64,000 nucleotides of DNA from Cupriavidus campinensis (GCF_905397395.1 NZ_CAJPVH010000007.1:1-64000), one strand, 5' to 3'. Numbered from the stretch's first letter, positions 51,126 through 59,806 are shown. Notes: a model not told the origin generated them from the letters alone. Made by a program: numbers and translations.

Positions 51126-51785
51126 TCATACGTTTCCGTGGCGATGGGAAGTTACCGCGACTGTCGTTGGCGACTCGGCCAACGGCACGAAGCGTCGGGT
51201 CGCGCCGTCCAGTGCGTCGATGCTGCCTGCTTCGATGTCGTACACCCAGCCGTGCAGATTCAGTCGTCCCTGTTCGAGCGCTAGTGCCACCGAAGGATGC
51301 GTGCGGAGATTCGCAAGTTGCGCGATCACGTTTTCGCGCACGAGCCCGTCGAGCTTGGCGCGAGGCGAGTCGAAATGGTGCGCCGCGTTGATCGCTTTGG
51401 CGGCATCTGAATGGCGCAGCCAGCTCGCAACCGCCGGCAGATGGTCAAGGCACGTGCAACGCGAAATGGCGCCCATCGCGCCGCAGTCGGAGTGGCCACA
51501 GATCACGATATCCTTCACGCCCAGCACCGCGACCGCATACTCGACGGTGGCCGAGACGCCGCCGGGTTCTGGACCGTACGAAGGCACGATGTTGCCGGCA
51601 TTGCGAATCACGAACAATTCGCCTGGTTCACGTTGCGTAAGGAGTTCAGGCACCACGCGGCTGTCCGAGCAGGTGACGAACAGCGCCTTGGGATGTTGCG
51701 TCGTCGCGAGCTGCTTGAAGAGCTCAACGCGTTGCGGATAGACTTCTCGCTGAAAGCGCAGGAAGCCGTCGATGATGTCACGCAT
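51126..51785 (-). CDS. Beta-carbonic anhydrase
   Basis: A 219-residue zinc enzyme that hydrates CO2. Zinc ligands are Cys39 and Asp41 (CSDSR, with Arg43), His98 and Cys101 (CGHSDCGAM). The central [13 protein letters not shown] and [16 protein letters not shown] are typical. The length and ligand set are complete. A longer frame from 51959 runs through AT-rich DNA and is unlikely. It lies next to a low-GC patch, in a run of stress genes. Confidence 0.94.
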   Translation of the reverse strand: MRDIIDGFLRFQREVYPQRVELFKQLATTQHPKALFVTCSDSRVVPELLTQREPGELFVIRNAGNIVPSYGPEPGGVSATVEYAVAVLGVKDIVICGHSDCGAMGAISRCTCLDHLPAVASWLRHSDAAKAINAAHHFDSPRAKLDGLVRENVIAQLANLRTHPSVALALEQGRLNLHGWVYDIEAGSIDALDGATRRFVPLAESPTTVAVTSHRHGNV

Positions 51786-51960
51786 GGCGTTCTCCACGTC
51801 CAAATAACAGATGCTGACACAACCCGTTCTATTCGTCGCGCCGAAGGGGGCGCCATTATTAACCGGGATTGGGGGTACTGCCGAAGGGAGGGGGGCGTAC
51901 CGAGGGTCGAGCCAACCGGAAATATGATTTGAAATAAATATTATCCGTATAAAATCCATA

Positions 51961-52263
51961 ATGTCAAGACGGGGTTATTGTATCCGATCTCTGGTTAAGT
52001 CAAAATATACAGAGCGGGCGCACACATTAAATCTCTCGAATGAGCAGCTCGGAACTGTAGAGAGTCAAGGGAAGCTGAGCGCATCCATGATGTACGGTTC
52101 CGCACGTTTCAACGCGTGGGGCAGCGCACGCGGCTTCGCCTCAGGTGAAGCGACGGAGATGGCGAAGGAAGAGACCATCAACTATTTTTGTGAGCAATAC
52201 CGTCTTATGTTTGAGGAAAATATCGATGGCTACATCAAGAATTTCTCCTCGGATTTAAAATAG
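51961..52263 (+). CDS. DUF3144-like protein
   Basis: A 100-residue protein. From residue 22 it reads [33 protein letters not shown] and ends [31 protein letters not shown], fitting the DUF3144 pattern (NEQ, SASxxYxxARFNA, YFxEQYxxMxxENLxxxxENF). Function is unknown. The N-terminal ~20 residues are not typical and a GTG or TTG start further in is possible. Its base composition is clearly richer in A+T than neighbouring genes, suggesting recent acquisition. Confidence 0.7.
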   Translation: MSRRGYCIRSLVKSKYTERAHTLNLSNEQLGTVESQGKLSASMMYGSARFNAWGSARGFASGEATEMAKEETINYFCEQYRLMFEENIDGYIKNFSSDLK

Positions 52264-52583
52264 GCGATGTATTGCTGGATCGCCGCAAGTCAGTGCCCGA
52301 GGCGGGCGATAATCAATTGTCGGTCCCGTTATGCAGCCACGGCTGTTGCTGCAGCCTGGTCAGAAGGGGCCCACTCGACGAAGATTCAGTCTCTCTGAAC
52401 TGACTCGGCTGGCACCTTAGTAAATGAGCTCCGCATTTGCGGAGCTTTTTTGTTGCGGTGGCGTACCTGGAAGCGAGTGGGCTGTTTCGCTGCGGAGAAA
52501 TAGATCTGCCGAGAGCTAGGGGAAGGAGTACAGTCAATGGCAGTCGCAAAATCCATGACTTTCTCTTTCAAGGCGATTCAAGT
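52264..52583 (+). other. 320-base gap with an orphan terminator
   Basis: No gene is supported. It holds a strong intrinsic terminator at 52427-52451, 164 bases after the DUF3144 stop. The preceding stretch contains a partly self-complementary segment (TTCAGTCTCTCTGAA at about 52385-52399), so it could be a long 3' UTR or a small RNA. No promoter with good -35 and -10 is visible. Confidence 0.5.
52427..52451 (+). terminator. Strong intrinsic terminator
   Basis: AGCTCCGCA pairs perfectly with TGCGGAGCT across a TT loop and is followed by TTTTT. No adjacent gene stop explains it, apart from DUF3144 164 bases upstream. Confidence 0.9.
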
Positions 52584-52961
52584 ATGCACGGCGCCACTCC
52601 TCCTTTCAGCTTCCTCTGCACACTAGCGGCCGACGTCGAGCACCTTGCCTACCATGTGGCGGTCAGTTTCCGGGATGGAAACCACCCCACGGGCGTGCAA
52701 TTCACGAGCTTTGTTGGCACCGGGAGACGTTCCTTTGCGGTGCGAAGCCCCGACAGCGATCTCCAGCCCGCAACCGACCAGACCAGCGAACGGTTATGCC
52801 GCATTGCCATTGGCCAGGTCTTGCGCGACCAGCTCTATCACAAGACCGCCGACGGCGACCATGTGCTCGATCTCGACGCGTTGCCATGGGAGGGCGAACT
52901 GAAGCCCGTCGGCGCAGGCAATATGGCAAGGCGACCAGCGCGGCGGCACTCGCCGGTCTAA
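52584..52961 (+). CDS. Hypothetical protein
   Basis: A 125-residue product that I do not recognise. From ATG 52584 it reads MHGATPPFSFLCTLAADVEHLAYHVAVSF and contains FVGTGRRSFAVRSP and ALPWEGELKPVGAG; no signal, membrane segment or metal motif is apparent. An earlier in-frame ATG (52437) lies inside the terminator region and is unlikely. There is an AAGG 10 bases before 52584. Codon use is similar to neighbours. The DDE-like spacing is not convincing. Keep as hypothetical. Confidence 0.5.
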   Translation: MHGATPPFSFLCTLAADVEHLAYHVAVSFRDGNHPTGVQFTSFVGTGRRSFAVRSPDSDLQPATDQTSERLCRIAIGQVLRDQLYHKTADGDHVLDLDALPWEGELKPVGAGNMARRPARRHSPV

Positions 52962-53058
52962 GCCCGGCAAAGCCATCGTGCGTGGTCGGCTCGGAACGAT
53001 GGCGTCGACAAGCGGAAAGCGTAAATCGGAATGAAAGGCGGCCAGCGCTGATGGCTGG

Positions 53059-53919
53059 TCACCAGGTCGAAATGGCGTGAGTCGTGGCGAGTGGCATGCC
53101 AATGCCGACGGCAGAATCGGTCAGTGCCTCGATTTCGATATAGGGACGTTCCGACTGAACCTTTCCAAATATCGCCGCAAAGGGAACGTCGGCGGCATCC
53201 CGGCCGGTGCCAATGCGCAGCAGGCCAGTCGGAATCGACACACCCGAGGGATCAAGCAGGTACCAGCCTCCCGACAGGTACACCTCTACCACCGCGTGGA
53301 AATCCGGCGGCCCCATTGCCGGATCCGCGCCGTAGTCCAGGCTGCTGGAAATACGGGCCGGAATACTCAGCGCGCGGCAGATGGCGATCATCAGGTGCGC
53401 GAAATCCCGGCACACTCCTGTTCGCTCCACGATCGTATCGATCGCAGACGTTCGCTCGTTGGTTGAGTGCGAGAGAAAGCGGATGTGGTTGCGCACCCAT
53501 TCCCTGATCGCATACACGCGCGGGTAGCCAGGGCGCATGCCACCAAACTCGCGCATCGCGAATTCCATCAGGCGGTCAGATTCGCAATAGCGGCTCGGCG
53601 TCAGAAAGGGAAGTACCTCAAAGGGCAGTTCGGCGACTGGGACCTGCCTGATCGATTCGCCATCGTCGAGCCGATGGTCGATCTCCACCACAGTCTCATA
53701 CCGGATGGCCAGGTGGCCCTTGTTCGCCCGAATCCGCAGCAGGCGGTTGTGCAGGACCGGATCCGTGTAGCGCGTGGCGGGTGTCTCCGGCGTGATCGCA
53801 AGGTGCTCGGAGACGATCGATTGCCGCCCTGTTCTCGCCGCTTCGATACGCAACAGAAAGTCCGCTGTGGGATCCAGGATCTCATAGGACAGGTTCACCA
53901 GGTACCGGATGCGATTCAT
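53059..53919 (-). CDS. Transglutaminase-like protease
   Basis: A 286-residue transglutaminase-family protein. The catalytic Cys is in ERTGVCRDFAHLMIAICRALSIPARISS, the His in PPDFHAVVEVYL and the Asp in WYLLDPSG. The N-terminal part, NLSYEILDPTADFLLRIEAA, is the typical N-domain. Unlike the copy at 6649, there is no ATP-grasp or alpha-E partner close by. It is divergent from a small membrane protein and lies in the stress region; role unknown. Confidence 0.9.
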   Translation of the reverse strand: MNRIRYLVNLSYEILDPTADFLLRIEAARTGRQSIVSEHLAITPETPATRYTDPVLHNRLLRIRANKGHLAIRYETVVEIDHRLDDGESIRQVPVAELPFEVLPFLTPSRYCESDRLMEFAMREFGGMRPGYPRVYAIREWVRNHIRFLSHSTNERTSAIDTIVERTGVCRDFAHLMIAICRALSIPARISSSLDYGADPAMGPPDFHAVVEVYLSGGWYLLDPSGVSIPTGLLRIGTGRDAADVPFAAIFGKVQSERPYIEIEALTDSAVGIGMPLATTHAISTW

Positions 53920-54132
53920 CGTAGACCTTGCGCCGATGCGGAGGGGGGCTTCCGCCCCGGATCGGGACGGCAATTGGAGTGTACCGCTACGGGGCGGCCT
54001 CTGTATTGTAAGGACGCTCGCATTTCTTGGGCCAGGACCCCTAATCTTATTAGATGACGTGCCTAAGCAAGGTTCCGCTCTCCGGCCGCCGATAGCCCAA
54101 CACCAACGCGGAACACCCTTCGGAGGCGAGTC

Positions 54133-54642
54133 ATGCGCACGCTCCTGTATTTCATCCTCAATGATGTTGCCACTGCAAGGCTGGCGCAGACCCGGTTGCA
54201 CGAACTCGTGGCTGGCCATCGGGAGGCGAATGGCCCGTGGTTTCTATGTCGAGACAAGCAGCCTGTCGAAAACCTCCCTGGAACCGAAGCTGGCCAAATT
54301 ACCTACCGCGATGAAACGGCAATAGTAGGGTTTGTGGCCGGCGTCATTGCCGGTGTCGCCGTGACCCTTGCCTACGGCACATCATTTGGTCCGGCCGAAA
54401 GCAGTATCGCAGTGCTCGGGGTTGCCATGCTCGGCGGCATGCTGGGCTGGGTGCTCGGGGCGAGGCTCGGCGGGAAGTTCCTGCGCGTCGGATTGACAGA
54501 ACGAAAACTCTCACTGGCGCCGGGGCAACTCGTGATGGTGGCAAGTTGCGACGCGCGCTCTTGCGCGCCGATGCGCAGCGTCGTCAAGGACCTCGGCGGC
54601 GTTTGCCTGGCCGGGACGGCGCGCCGCGGCTGGCACCTTTGA
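54133..54642 (+). CDS. Small membrane protein with two helices
   Basis: A 169-residue protein. Two Gly-rich membrane segments are predicted at about 62-81 (TAIVGFVAGVIAGVAVTLAY) and 91-113 (SIAVLGVAMLGGMLGWVLGARLGG), flanked by soluble ends. It resembles DUF1269-type membrane proteins in layout but I cannot assign a family with certainty. CGGAGG lies 7 bases before the ATG, giving a clear start. It is divergent from the transglutaminase gene. Confidence 0.7.
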   Translation: MRTLLYFILNDVATARLAQTRLHELVAGHREANGPWFLCRDKQPVENLPGTEAGQITYRDETAIVGFVAGVIAGVAVTLAYGTSFGPAESSIAVLGVAMLGGMLGWVLGARLGGKFLRVGLTERKLSLAPGQLVMVASCDARSCAPMRSVVKDLGGVCLAGTARRGWHL

Positions 54643-54722
54643 TCTTGCGGCAACGACGTGTCCGGCGCGCGCGCGGGGTCGCAGACACATCGACCACGCG
54701 ATCGTAGTAGGCCAAGTTGCGG

Positions 54723-55226
54723 CTAGGTTGCGGCTTCCGTGACCTCCGGGGCAGGGCCGGAGACGTCGCCTTCCGGCCGAATCGGTTCGCGCACAAGCAG
54801 CACGGGCACGGAACACTCGCGTGCCAGGCTTTCTGCCACGCTGCCAACAAGCAGGCGCTGAATCCCACGACGTCCGTGGGTGCCGACGACGATGATCTGC
54901 GCGCCGCACGTGGCAGCGATCTTGCGCACCTCGTTGGCGATATCCCCCAGCACGGACATCTCGTCGACGAGCGTCGTGGTGTACGGCACACCGGCCGCCT
55001 TGGCGATGGCCGCCGCCCGGGACAAGAGCGTGTTCCCGGCCGCCGCGAGCTGTGGCCGCCGGGTGCTGAGCTCCCCTTGGCCGAGTTCGTGCTGCAGGAA
55101 GCCGTAGTCGATCACATGCGTGATCTCCAGTTCGGCCTTGCAGGACGCCGCCAGGTGAATGGCCTCCGCCAGCGCCGCGCGGGCGCAATGGCTGTCGTCA
55201 ATGGCGACCAGGATTCTTTGATACAT
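54723..55226 (-). CDS. Universal stress protein (UspA family)
   Basis: A 167-residue Usp domain protein. MYQRILVAIDDSHCARAALAEAI begins the fold and VVGTHGRRGIQRLLVGSVAESLARECSVPVLLV carries the full G-2x-G-9x-G(S/T) ATP-binding motif. It is the last of three genes on the minus strand (flavodoxin-like, Usp, Usp) that read from the FNR-like box at 56420. Its gap to the preceding Usp is 99 bases. A role in energy or oxygen stress is inferred from family and context. Confidence 0.92.
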   Translation of the reverse strand: MYQRILVAIDDSHCARAALAEAIHLAASCKAELEITHVIDYGFLQHELGQGELSTRRPQLAAAGNTLLSRAAAIAKAAGVPYTTTLVDEMSVLGDIANEVRKIAATCGAQIIVVGTHGRRGIQRLLVGSVAESLARECSVPVLLVREPIRPEGDVSGPAPEVTEAAT

Positions 55227-55325
55227 GGTGAAGCTCCTCTCGGGCCGTAGCGCCCTGGTGGAATAAGACTTCGGCGTCGAAGCGTCCAGGCGCCAACGGC
55301 CCCGGTCCGTCTGAGGCCCGGGGGG

Positions 55326-55766
55326 TCAGGCTGCGCTTGCCGGGGCCTTTACGAGCACGACCGGGCAGGGCGCACGGGCGATGACCCGCCCCGCCACAGA
55401 CCCGATGATGGCGTCCAGGAAAGCGCCACGGCCATGCGTGCCCATGACGATGGCGACGGCGTTGACTTCCTTGGCCACGGCCACGATGCGCTCGGGGGCG
55501 AAACCTATCAGTGCATGGGTCTCCACTGGAACGGCGCCCGCGCGAAGAATATCCTGCGCGGACTGCATCGCACGCTTGCTTTCGTCGGTATGCCAGGCCG
55601 CGATGTCCTCGCGGCTGACAAATTGCTTGACCTCGCCCGACAGGTCGGGTGTGCAATGCACCAGATGGACGGTCACGTCATCCCTGAAGAGGTGCTTCTC
55701 GACGATACTCCGCGCGGCGGCATCGGCGTAGGCCGAACCATCTGTAGCGAGAACGATATTGCTCAT
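55326..55766 (-). CDS. Universal stress protein (UspA family)
   Basis: A 146-residue Usp protein. MSNIVLATDGSAYADAAARSIVE leads and IVMGTHGRGAFLDAIIGSVAGRVIARAPCPVVLVK holds the ATP-binding glycines. Start 55766 fits the family start; the in-frame ATG at 55787 would overlap the flavodoxin-like gene's stop. It is 17 bases after that stop, so the two are almost surely one transcript. Confidence 0.92.
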   Translation of the reverse strand: MSNIVLATDGSAYADAAARSIVEKHLFRDDVTVHLVHCTPDLSGEVKQFVSREDIAAWHTDESKRAMQSAQDILRAGAVPVETHALIGFAPERIVAVAKEVNAVAIVMGTHGRGAFLDAIIGSVAGRVIARAPCPVVLVKAPASAA

Positions 55767-55783
55767 GTTGGTCTCCATGGACG

Positions 55784-56314
55784 TCATGCCTCGTTTGGCG
55801 ATAGCCAGGCTTGTCGGGGGCCGCTGTCAGTTTCCGTCTCGCCCTGGAGCAGGCTCTTGGAAAATGCCGAAAGATCCTGGAAGGCCTCGCCGCTGGCGAT
55901 ATCGCGCTGCAACAGCACCAGCGTTGGGCGGGGCGGCTTGTCGCAGGTCAGCGCGATCTCCGCGGCCGCATCGAAACCACCCCGTGCCGCCATCACGCAC
56001 ACGGCGGCAAGCCTTGCGGAGAATGGCATCTGATCGTGGAGAAAGCTCCGCATCGGGGCGGCCAGATGGCCAATCCACACGGGCGCCAGCACCACCGCCG
56101 ACCGACAGTTGGCCAGTGGCGGACCGTTGTACCGGTAAGCCGGACGCCGGCGGAACAGGTTGTCCACCACGCAACGCAGATCGCCGATCAGCCCTGCACG
56201 GCTTTGCACGTCCTGGATCTCGGCCAACGGCCAACCGGTCTGGGCGGCGAGCGCTTCGGCAACCTGCCGCGTAGTCCCGGTGCGAGAGTAGTAGACGATG
56301 ACGTTATCAGGCAT
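55784..56314 (-). CDS. Flavodoxin-like protein
   Basis: A 176-residue flavodoxin-fold protein. The N-terminal FMN phosphate loop is VIVYYSRTGTTRQVAEAL. The segment VVLAPVWIGHLAAPMRSFLHDQM is the usual second FMN contact. It belongs to the short flavodoxin/NAD(P)H-quinone type rather than HemG in length and loop, but the exact reaction is not clear. It is the first gene after the FNR-like box (56420-56433) and probably starts the Usp operon. Start 56314 is chosen at the loop-forming Met. Confidence 0.85.
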   Translation of the reverse strand: MPDNVIVYYSRTGTTRQVAEALAAQTGWPLAEIQDVQSRAGLIGDLRCVVDNLFRRRPAYRYNGPPLANCRSAVVLAPVWIGHLAAPMRSFLHDQMPFSARLAAVCVMAARGGFDAAAEIALTCDKPPRPTLVLLQRDIASGEAFQDLSAFSKSLLQGETETDSGPRQAWLSPNEA

Positions 56315-56392
56315 GACATTCCCCTTTCTCCGGCTTGCTGAACCGATGACGGGGAGCTTCGTCACAGGGCAGCACCTCGCCAGTGCATGATC

Positions 56393-56433
56393 AGTCTAGA
56401 AGCTGCTTCGGCGGCACCCTTGACTTGTGTCAA
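56393..56433 (-). promoter_or_regulatory. FNR/ANR-like box with -10 for the flavodoxin-Usp operon
   Basis: TTGAC-TTGT-GTCAA at 56420-56433 is a perfect palindrome of the FNR/ANR type (TTGAT-N4-ATCAA consensus). The minus-strand hexamer TAGACT (56398-56393) is centred 31 bases from the box centre, as expected when an activator binds at about -41.5. It lies about 112 bases upstream of the flavodoxin-like start. Confidence 0.75.
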
Positions 56434-56450
56434 CAGCGCACATCCGGTTT

Positions 56451-57989
56451 TCAGCGAGGTTCGCCAATCCGGATCGCCGGGTGGCTTGTGGCGTACGCGG
56501 CGGCGTAGGCGAGCTCTCCCGAGGCCTGGGCGTGCAGCGTGTAGAGCGTGTCACCACGTCTAACCGCGTCACCGAGGCGTACGCTCATGTCGATCCCGGC
56601 CACCTGCCGTTCCGGCGCGCCGGCAAGGCGGGCGGTGCGGGCAAGAAGCCGACAGTCGATCTCCGTCACGATGCCGTCGTTTGGCGAAGTCATGTCCTGC
56701 CGGAATACTGCTTCCCCAGGCGCGCGCAAGCCCCCCTGTGCCTCACAGATGGCTTCGAATTTTCGCCAGGCGGCGCCGCTGTCCAACGCGCGGACGGCCA
56801 GCGCCGGGCCGGCACCTTCGGGGCAGCTCTCGCAGAACTCAAGCAGCAGCCCCGCAAGCATCACACTGCGTGCGCGCAGGTCCTGCGGTGCGCCGGGCTT
56901 GCATTGCAGGACTTCGAGGACGTCGCGGGCTTCCAGCGCCGGCCCGATGCCACGGCCCACGGGCTGGGTGCCGTCGGTGCGGACAACCAGGACGCGGATG
57001 CCGCATGCCGCAGCGACGTGCGTCATCAGCTTGCGCAACCGGTTCAGATCCGCTTCCTGCCGGATCTTGGCCGAGGGCCCTACCGGAACATCGATCAGCA
57101 CGTGCGTCGCGCCTGCGGCAATCTTCTTTGACAGGATGGATGCCACCATTTGTGCGTCGCTATCCAGTTCCAGCGCGCGGGCTACCTGGATCAGTACGTC
57201 GTCGGCGGGGCTGAGCGACAGAGCGCCGCCCCAAACGAGGGAGGCGCCGGTTGCCGCCACGACTTCGCGTACGCGGCCGGCGCTCAGCGCCACAGGGGTG
57301 AGTACCTCCATCATGTCCGCCGTGCCGGCGGGAGAGGTAATCGCGCGGGAGGACGTCTTCGGAATCATCAGGCCGGACGCGGCGGCAATGGCGACCACGA
57401 TCGGGGTTGTCCGGTTGCCGGGCAGGCCGCCTACGCAGTGCTTGTCGGCGATGATCGCCCTGTCCCAACGCAGCGTCTCGCCGGTTTCCACCATGGCCCG
57501 GGTCAGATCGACCGTCTCGCGCAGATTCATCTTGCCGTGGACGCAGGCAGTGAGGAACGCGGCGATATGCACGTCGGCGTAGCGGCCAGCCGCAACGTCA
57601 TGCATGATCGCGCAGAGTTGGGCACGATCCAGGTGGTGGCCATAGGCCTTTGCCCGCACCCCGCGCAACGAATCCAGCGTCGGCCCATGAGACACGCGAA
57701 CGATGTCGCCTTCTCGCGCTTGCAGGATGTTGCAGGCGCCCGTCGATAACGACACCTGCAGGGGACTGAGCAATGCCGAACCCACCAGGTTCAGCGTGGC
57801 GACCAGACTACGCGTGCCTATGGTGACCGTGACGCGTGTCTGTGCCGTGAAGCCTTCGGCATGACACACGGCGCAATCGCGGTGGAGATACACGACATGC
57901 TCTCGCCACGTATCGATGCCAAGCGGCTTGAATAGCACGTCATGGCTTGATTCCACCGGCGCGGCGGATTCACTGACCGCTTCGCTCAT
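56451..57989 (-). CDS. AMP phosphorylase-type nucleoside phosphorylase (annotated as thymidine phosphorylase family)
   Basis: A 512-residue protein, longer than DeoA-type thymidine phosphorylases (~440) because of an extra N-terminal domain (~85 residues). It has [19 protein letters not shown] (187-199) and the family signature [17 protein letters not shown] (213-229). The GG-PGNRTT form and the N-terminal domain match archaeal AMP phosphorylases, which convert NMP plus phosphate to base and ribose-1,5-bisphosphate. The bacterial substrate is unproven. It is divergent from hsp20 and shares an FNR-like box with it. Confidence 0.88.
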   Translation of the reverse strand: MSEAVSESAAPVESSHDVLFKPLGIDTWREHVVYLHRDCAVCHAEGFTAQTRVTVTIGTRSLVATLNLVGSALLSPLQVSLSTGACNILQAREGDIVRVSHGPTLDSLRGVRAKAYGHHLDRAQLCAIMHDVAAGRYADVHIAAFLTACVHGKMNLRETVDLTRAMVETGETLRWDRAIIADKHCVGGLPGNRTTPIVVAIAAASGLMIPKTSSRAITSPAGTADMMEVLTPVALSAGRVREVVAATGASLVWGGALSLSPADDVLIQVARALELDSDAQMVASILSKKIAAGATHVLIDVPVGPSAKIRQEADLNRLRKLMTHVAAACGIRVLVVRTDGTQPVGRGIGPALEARDVLEVLQCKPGAPQDLRARSVMLAGLLLEFCESCPEGAGPALAVRALDSGAAWRKFEAICEAQGGLRAPGEAVFRQDMTSPNDGIVTEIDCRLLARTARLAGAPERQVAGIDMSVRLGDAVRRGDTLYTLHAQASGELAYAAAYATSHPAIRIGEPR

Positions 57990-58078
57990 GGTCAGGACGC
58001 CCACGTCGCGACGCCGGCATCCGCGAGCAGGATAGCGGGGACGGGGGCAAGCGATATCTCATGGGGTTTCATGACTCC

Positions 58079-58119
58079 AATATAGAAATGCACGGTGGCG
58101 CAGGCTTGATCTGGCGCAA
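58079..58119 (-). promoter_or_regulatory. Shared FNR/ANR-like box between the AMP phosphorylase-type gene and hsp20
   Basis: TTGAT-CTGG-CGCAA at 58106-58119 matches the FNR-type consensus in the left arm and CAA of the right arm. On the minus strand, TATATT (58084-58079) is centred exactly 31 bases from the box centre. On the plus strand, CAGTAT (58141-58146) lies 31 bases the other way, weaker but at the same spacing. One box may thus activate both genes. Confidence 0.7.
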
Positions 58120-58190
58120 TGGCAAAGCCGTCGTCTTTGCCAGTATGAAGTCGCTCGTGTCACTGCGAGCTATCCATCAAGGAGATCTTC

Positions 58191-58613
58191 ATGAGCAATA
58201 TCCGTTTGTACGACCCGTTTGCAATGGAACCCATCGGCGACATGTTCCATGGCATGTTTCGCGCACTGCGGGGCGGCCCCGACACTGGCCTCGCATTCAA
58301 GGTCGATGTCACCGAGTCGGACAAGGACTACACCGTGGTGGCCGAGATCCCGGGCGCCAAGAAGGAAGACATTCAGGTATCCGTCGAGCGTGGCACGGTC
58401 ATGATCTCCGCCAAGATCGAGAAGGCCAGCGAGGAGAAGGACGGCGAGCGGGTGATCCGGCGTGAACGCTACAGTGGATCGATGCAGCGGGCTTTCACGC
58501 TCGACACGAACATCGACGAGAGCAAGGTCGATGCGAGCTACCAGGACGGCGTGCTGCGCCTCGTGCTGCCGAAGCGGGAGGCCACGCCACAGAAGTCCAT
58601 CACCATCCGCTGA
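58191..58613 (+). CDS. Small heat shock protein Hsp20
   Basis: A 140-residue alpha-crystallin-domain holdase. MSNIRLYDPFAMEPIGDMFHGMFRALRG is the N-terminal region; the crystallin domain covers FKVDVTESDKDYTVVAEIPGAKKEDIQVSVE to VDASYQDGVLRLVLPKRE. The I-x-I/V tail motif is present as SITIR. AGGAGA is 5 bases before the start. The shared FNR-like box upstream suggests oxygen-linked control rather than only heat. Its stop overlaps the convergent alcohol dehydrogenase by 14 bases. Confidence 0.95.
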   Translation: MSNIRLYDPFAMEPIGDMFHGMFRALRGGPDTGLAFKVDVTESDKDYTVVAEIPGAKKEDIQVSVERGTVMISAKIEKASEEKDGERVIRRERYSGSMQRAFTLDTNIDESKVDASYQDGVLRLVLPKREATPQKSITIR

Positions 58614-59619
58614 GTGTCGACCCGATGTTCAGCACGGCCGCGCCGGTGAGCCGCCCGCTACGCAGGTCGGAGAGGGCGTCTTCCGCGCGTGCGAGCGGGT
58701 AGGACGTGGTGTGGGTGCGCAGCGGCGTGTTGGCGGCGACGCGCATCAGCTCGTGGCCGTCCTCGCGGGTCAGGTTGGCGACCGAGACGATCCGTCGTTC
58801 CTCCCACAACAGCCGATAGGGGAAGGTGGGAATGTCGGACATGTGAATGCCGCCGCACACCACCGTGCCACCCTTGCGCACGGCACGGAGTGCGGTGGGC
58901 ACCAGGGCGCCGACAGGCGCGAAGATCAGCGCGGCATCGAGCGCTACGGGCGCTGCGTCCGTGCTCGATCCGACCCAGCTCGCGCCGACTTCCAGTGCCA
59001 GGCGCTTCGCTGCCTCGTCGTCGGGCCGGGTGAAGGCGTAGATCTGCTGGCCCCGGGCGGCGGCAATCTGCGTGACGATATGTGCTGCGGCGCCGAAGCC
59101 ATAGATGCCAATCCGTCTGGCTGCTTCCCCGGCCATGCGCAGCGTCCGGAAGCCGATCAGACCGGCGCAGAGCAACGGCGCCGCATGCTCGTCGTCGTAT
59201 CCGGCCGGGATCGGAAAGCAGTACCGGCTGTCGGCGATCACGTACTCGGCGTAGCCACCGTCGCGCGTATAGCCGTGGAACAGGGGCTTGTCACAGAGGT
59301 TTTCAAGGCCGGCGAGGCAGTAGGGACACTGGCCACAGGTATGCGCCAGCCACGGTACGCCGACCCGGTCGCCAGGGGCGAGGCCGGTGACGCCGGCGCC
59401 ACACACATCGACCCTGCCGACGATTTCGTGCCCCGGTATCAGCGCCGGCTTTGGGTGCGGCAACTCGCCATCGACGACATGAAGGTCAGTACGGCAAATG
59501 CCGCATCTGGACACCGCAATCCGCACCTCGGCCGGTCCAGGCATCGGAACCGGCACAAGCGCCGCGCGCAGGTGCGCGCTGCCGCCATCGAAGATCATCG
59601 CGCGCATCGTGTCATGCAT
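58600..59619 (-). CDS. Zinc-dependent alcohol dehydrogenase family protein
   Basis: A 339-residue medium-chain dehydrogenase. Catalytic zinc ligands are in SRCGICRTDLH and PGHEIVGRV, structural zinc in CGQCPYCLAGLENLC. A Rossmann motif IGIYGFGAAAHIVTQIA lies in the middle. It oxidises or reduces an alcohol/aldehyde with NAD(P); the substrate is unclear. It is divergent from a Usp gene across 187 bases with an FNR-like box, but its own -10 does not fit the 31-base spacing, so regulation of this gene is less certain. Confidence 0.9.
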   Translation of the reverse strand: MHDTMRAMIFDGGSAHLRAALVPVPMPGPAEVRIAVSRCGICRTDLHVVDGELPHPKPALIPGHEIVGRVDVCGAGVTGLAPGDRVGVPWLAHTCGQCPYCLAGLENLCDKPLFHGYTRDGGYAEYVIADSRYCFPIPAGYDDEHAAPLLCAGLIGFRTLRMAGEAARRIGIYGFGAAAHIVTQIAAARGQQIYAFTRPDDEAAKRLALEVGASWVGSSTDAAPVALDAALIFAPVGALVPTALRAVRKGGTVVCGGIHMSDIPTFPYRLLWEERRIVSVANLTREDGHELMRVAANTPLRTHTTSYPLARAEDALSDLRSGRLTGAAVLNIGSTLSGW

Positions 59620-59723
59620 GGCCCACCTCCCGCACGTCGTCAGCCGGGCGCATCGTGCTTCCGCCCATTCACAAGACTAGATGGCCCTGAGACATAAGGG
59701 GGAGAGACGGGAGACCCGGGGGC

Positions 59724-59764
59724 TTGACTTGGCGCAACCCGGCGTAGCGGCCAATGGCTACATT
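59724..59764 (+). promoter_or_regulatory. FNR/ANR-like box with -10 for the tandem Usp operon
   Basis: TTGAC-TTGG-CGCAA at 59724-59737 matches the box at 58106 closely (shared TTGAYYTGGCGCAA). TACATT at 59759-59764 is centred 31 bases downstream of the box centre. The start codon of the first Usp gene is 76 bases from the box centre. Confidence 0.7.
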
Positions 59765-59806
59765 CCAGTGGCGACGAGCTTCCACTCGGCTGATTAAGGG
59801 AATGCC

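Noticed and set aside
59692..59697. Minus-strand TTATGT as -10 of the alcohol dehydrogenase gene with the shared FNR-like box
   Set aside because: It is centred 36 bases from the box centre, not 31, so it does not fit the common geometry.
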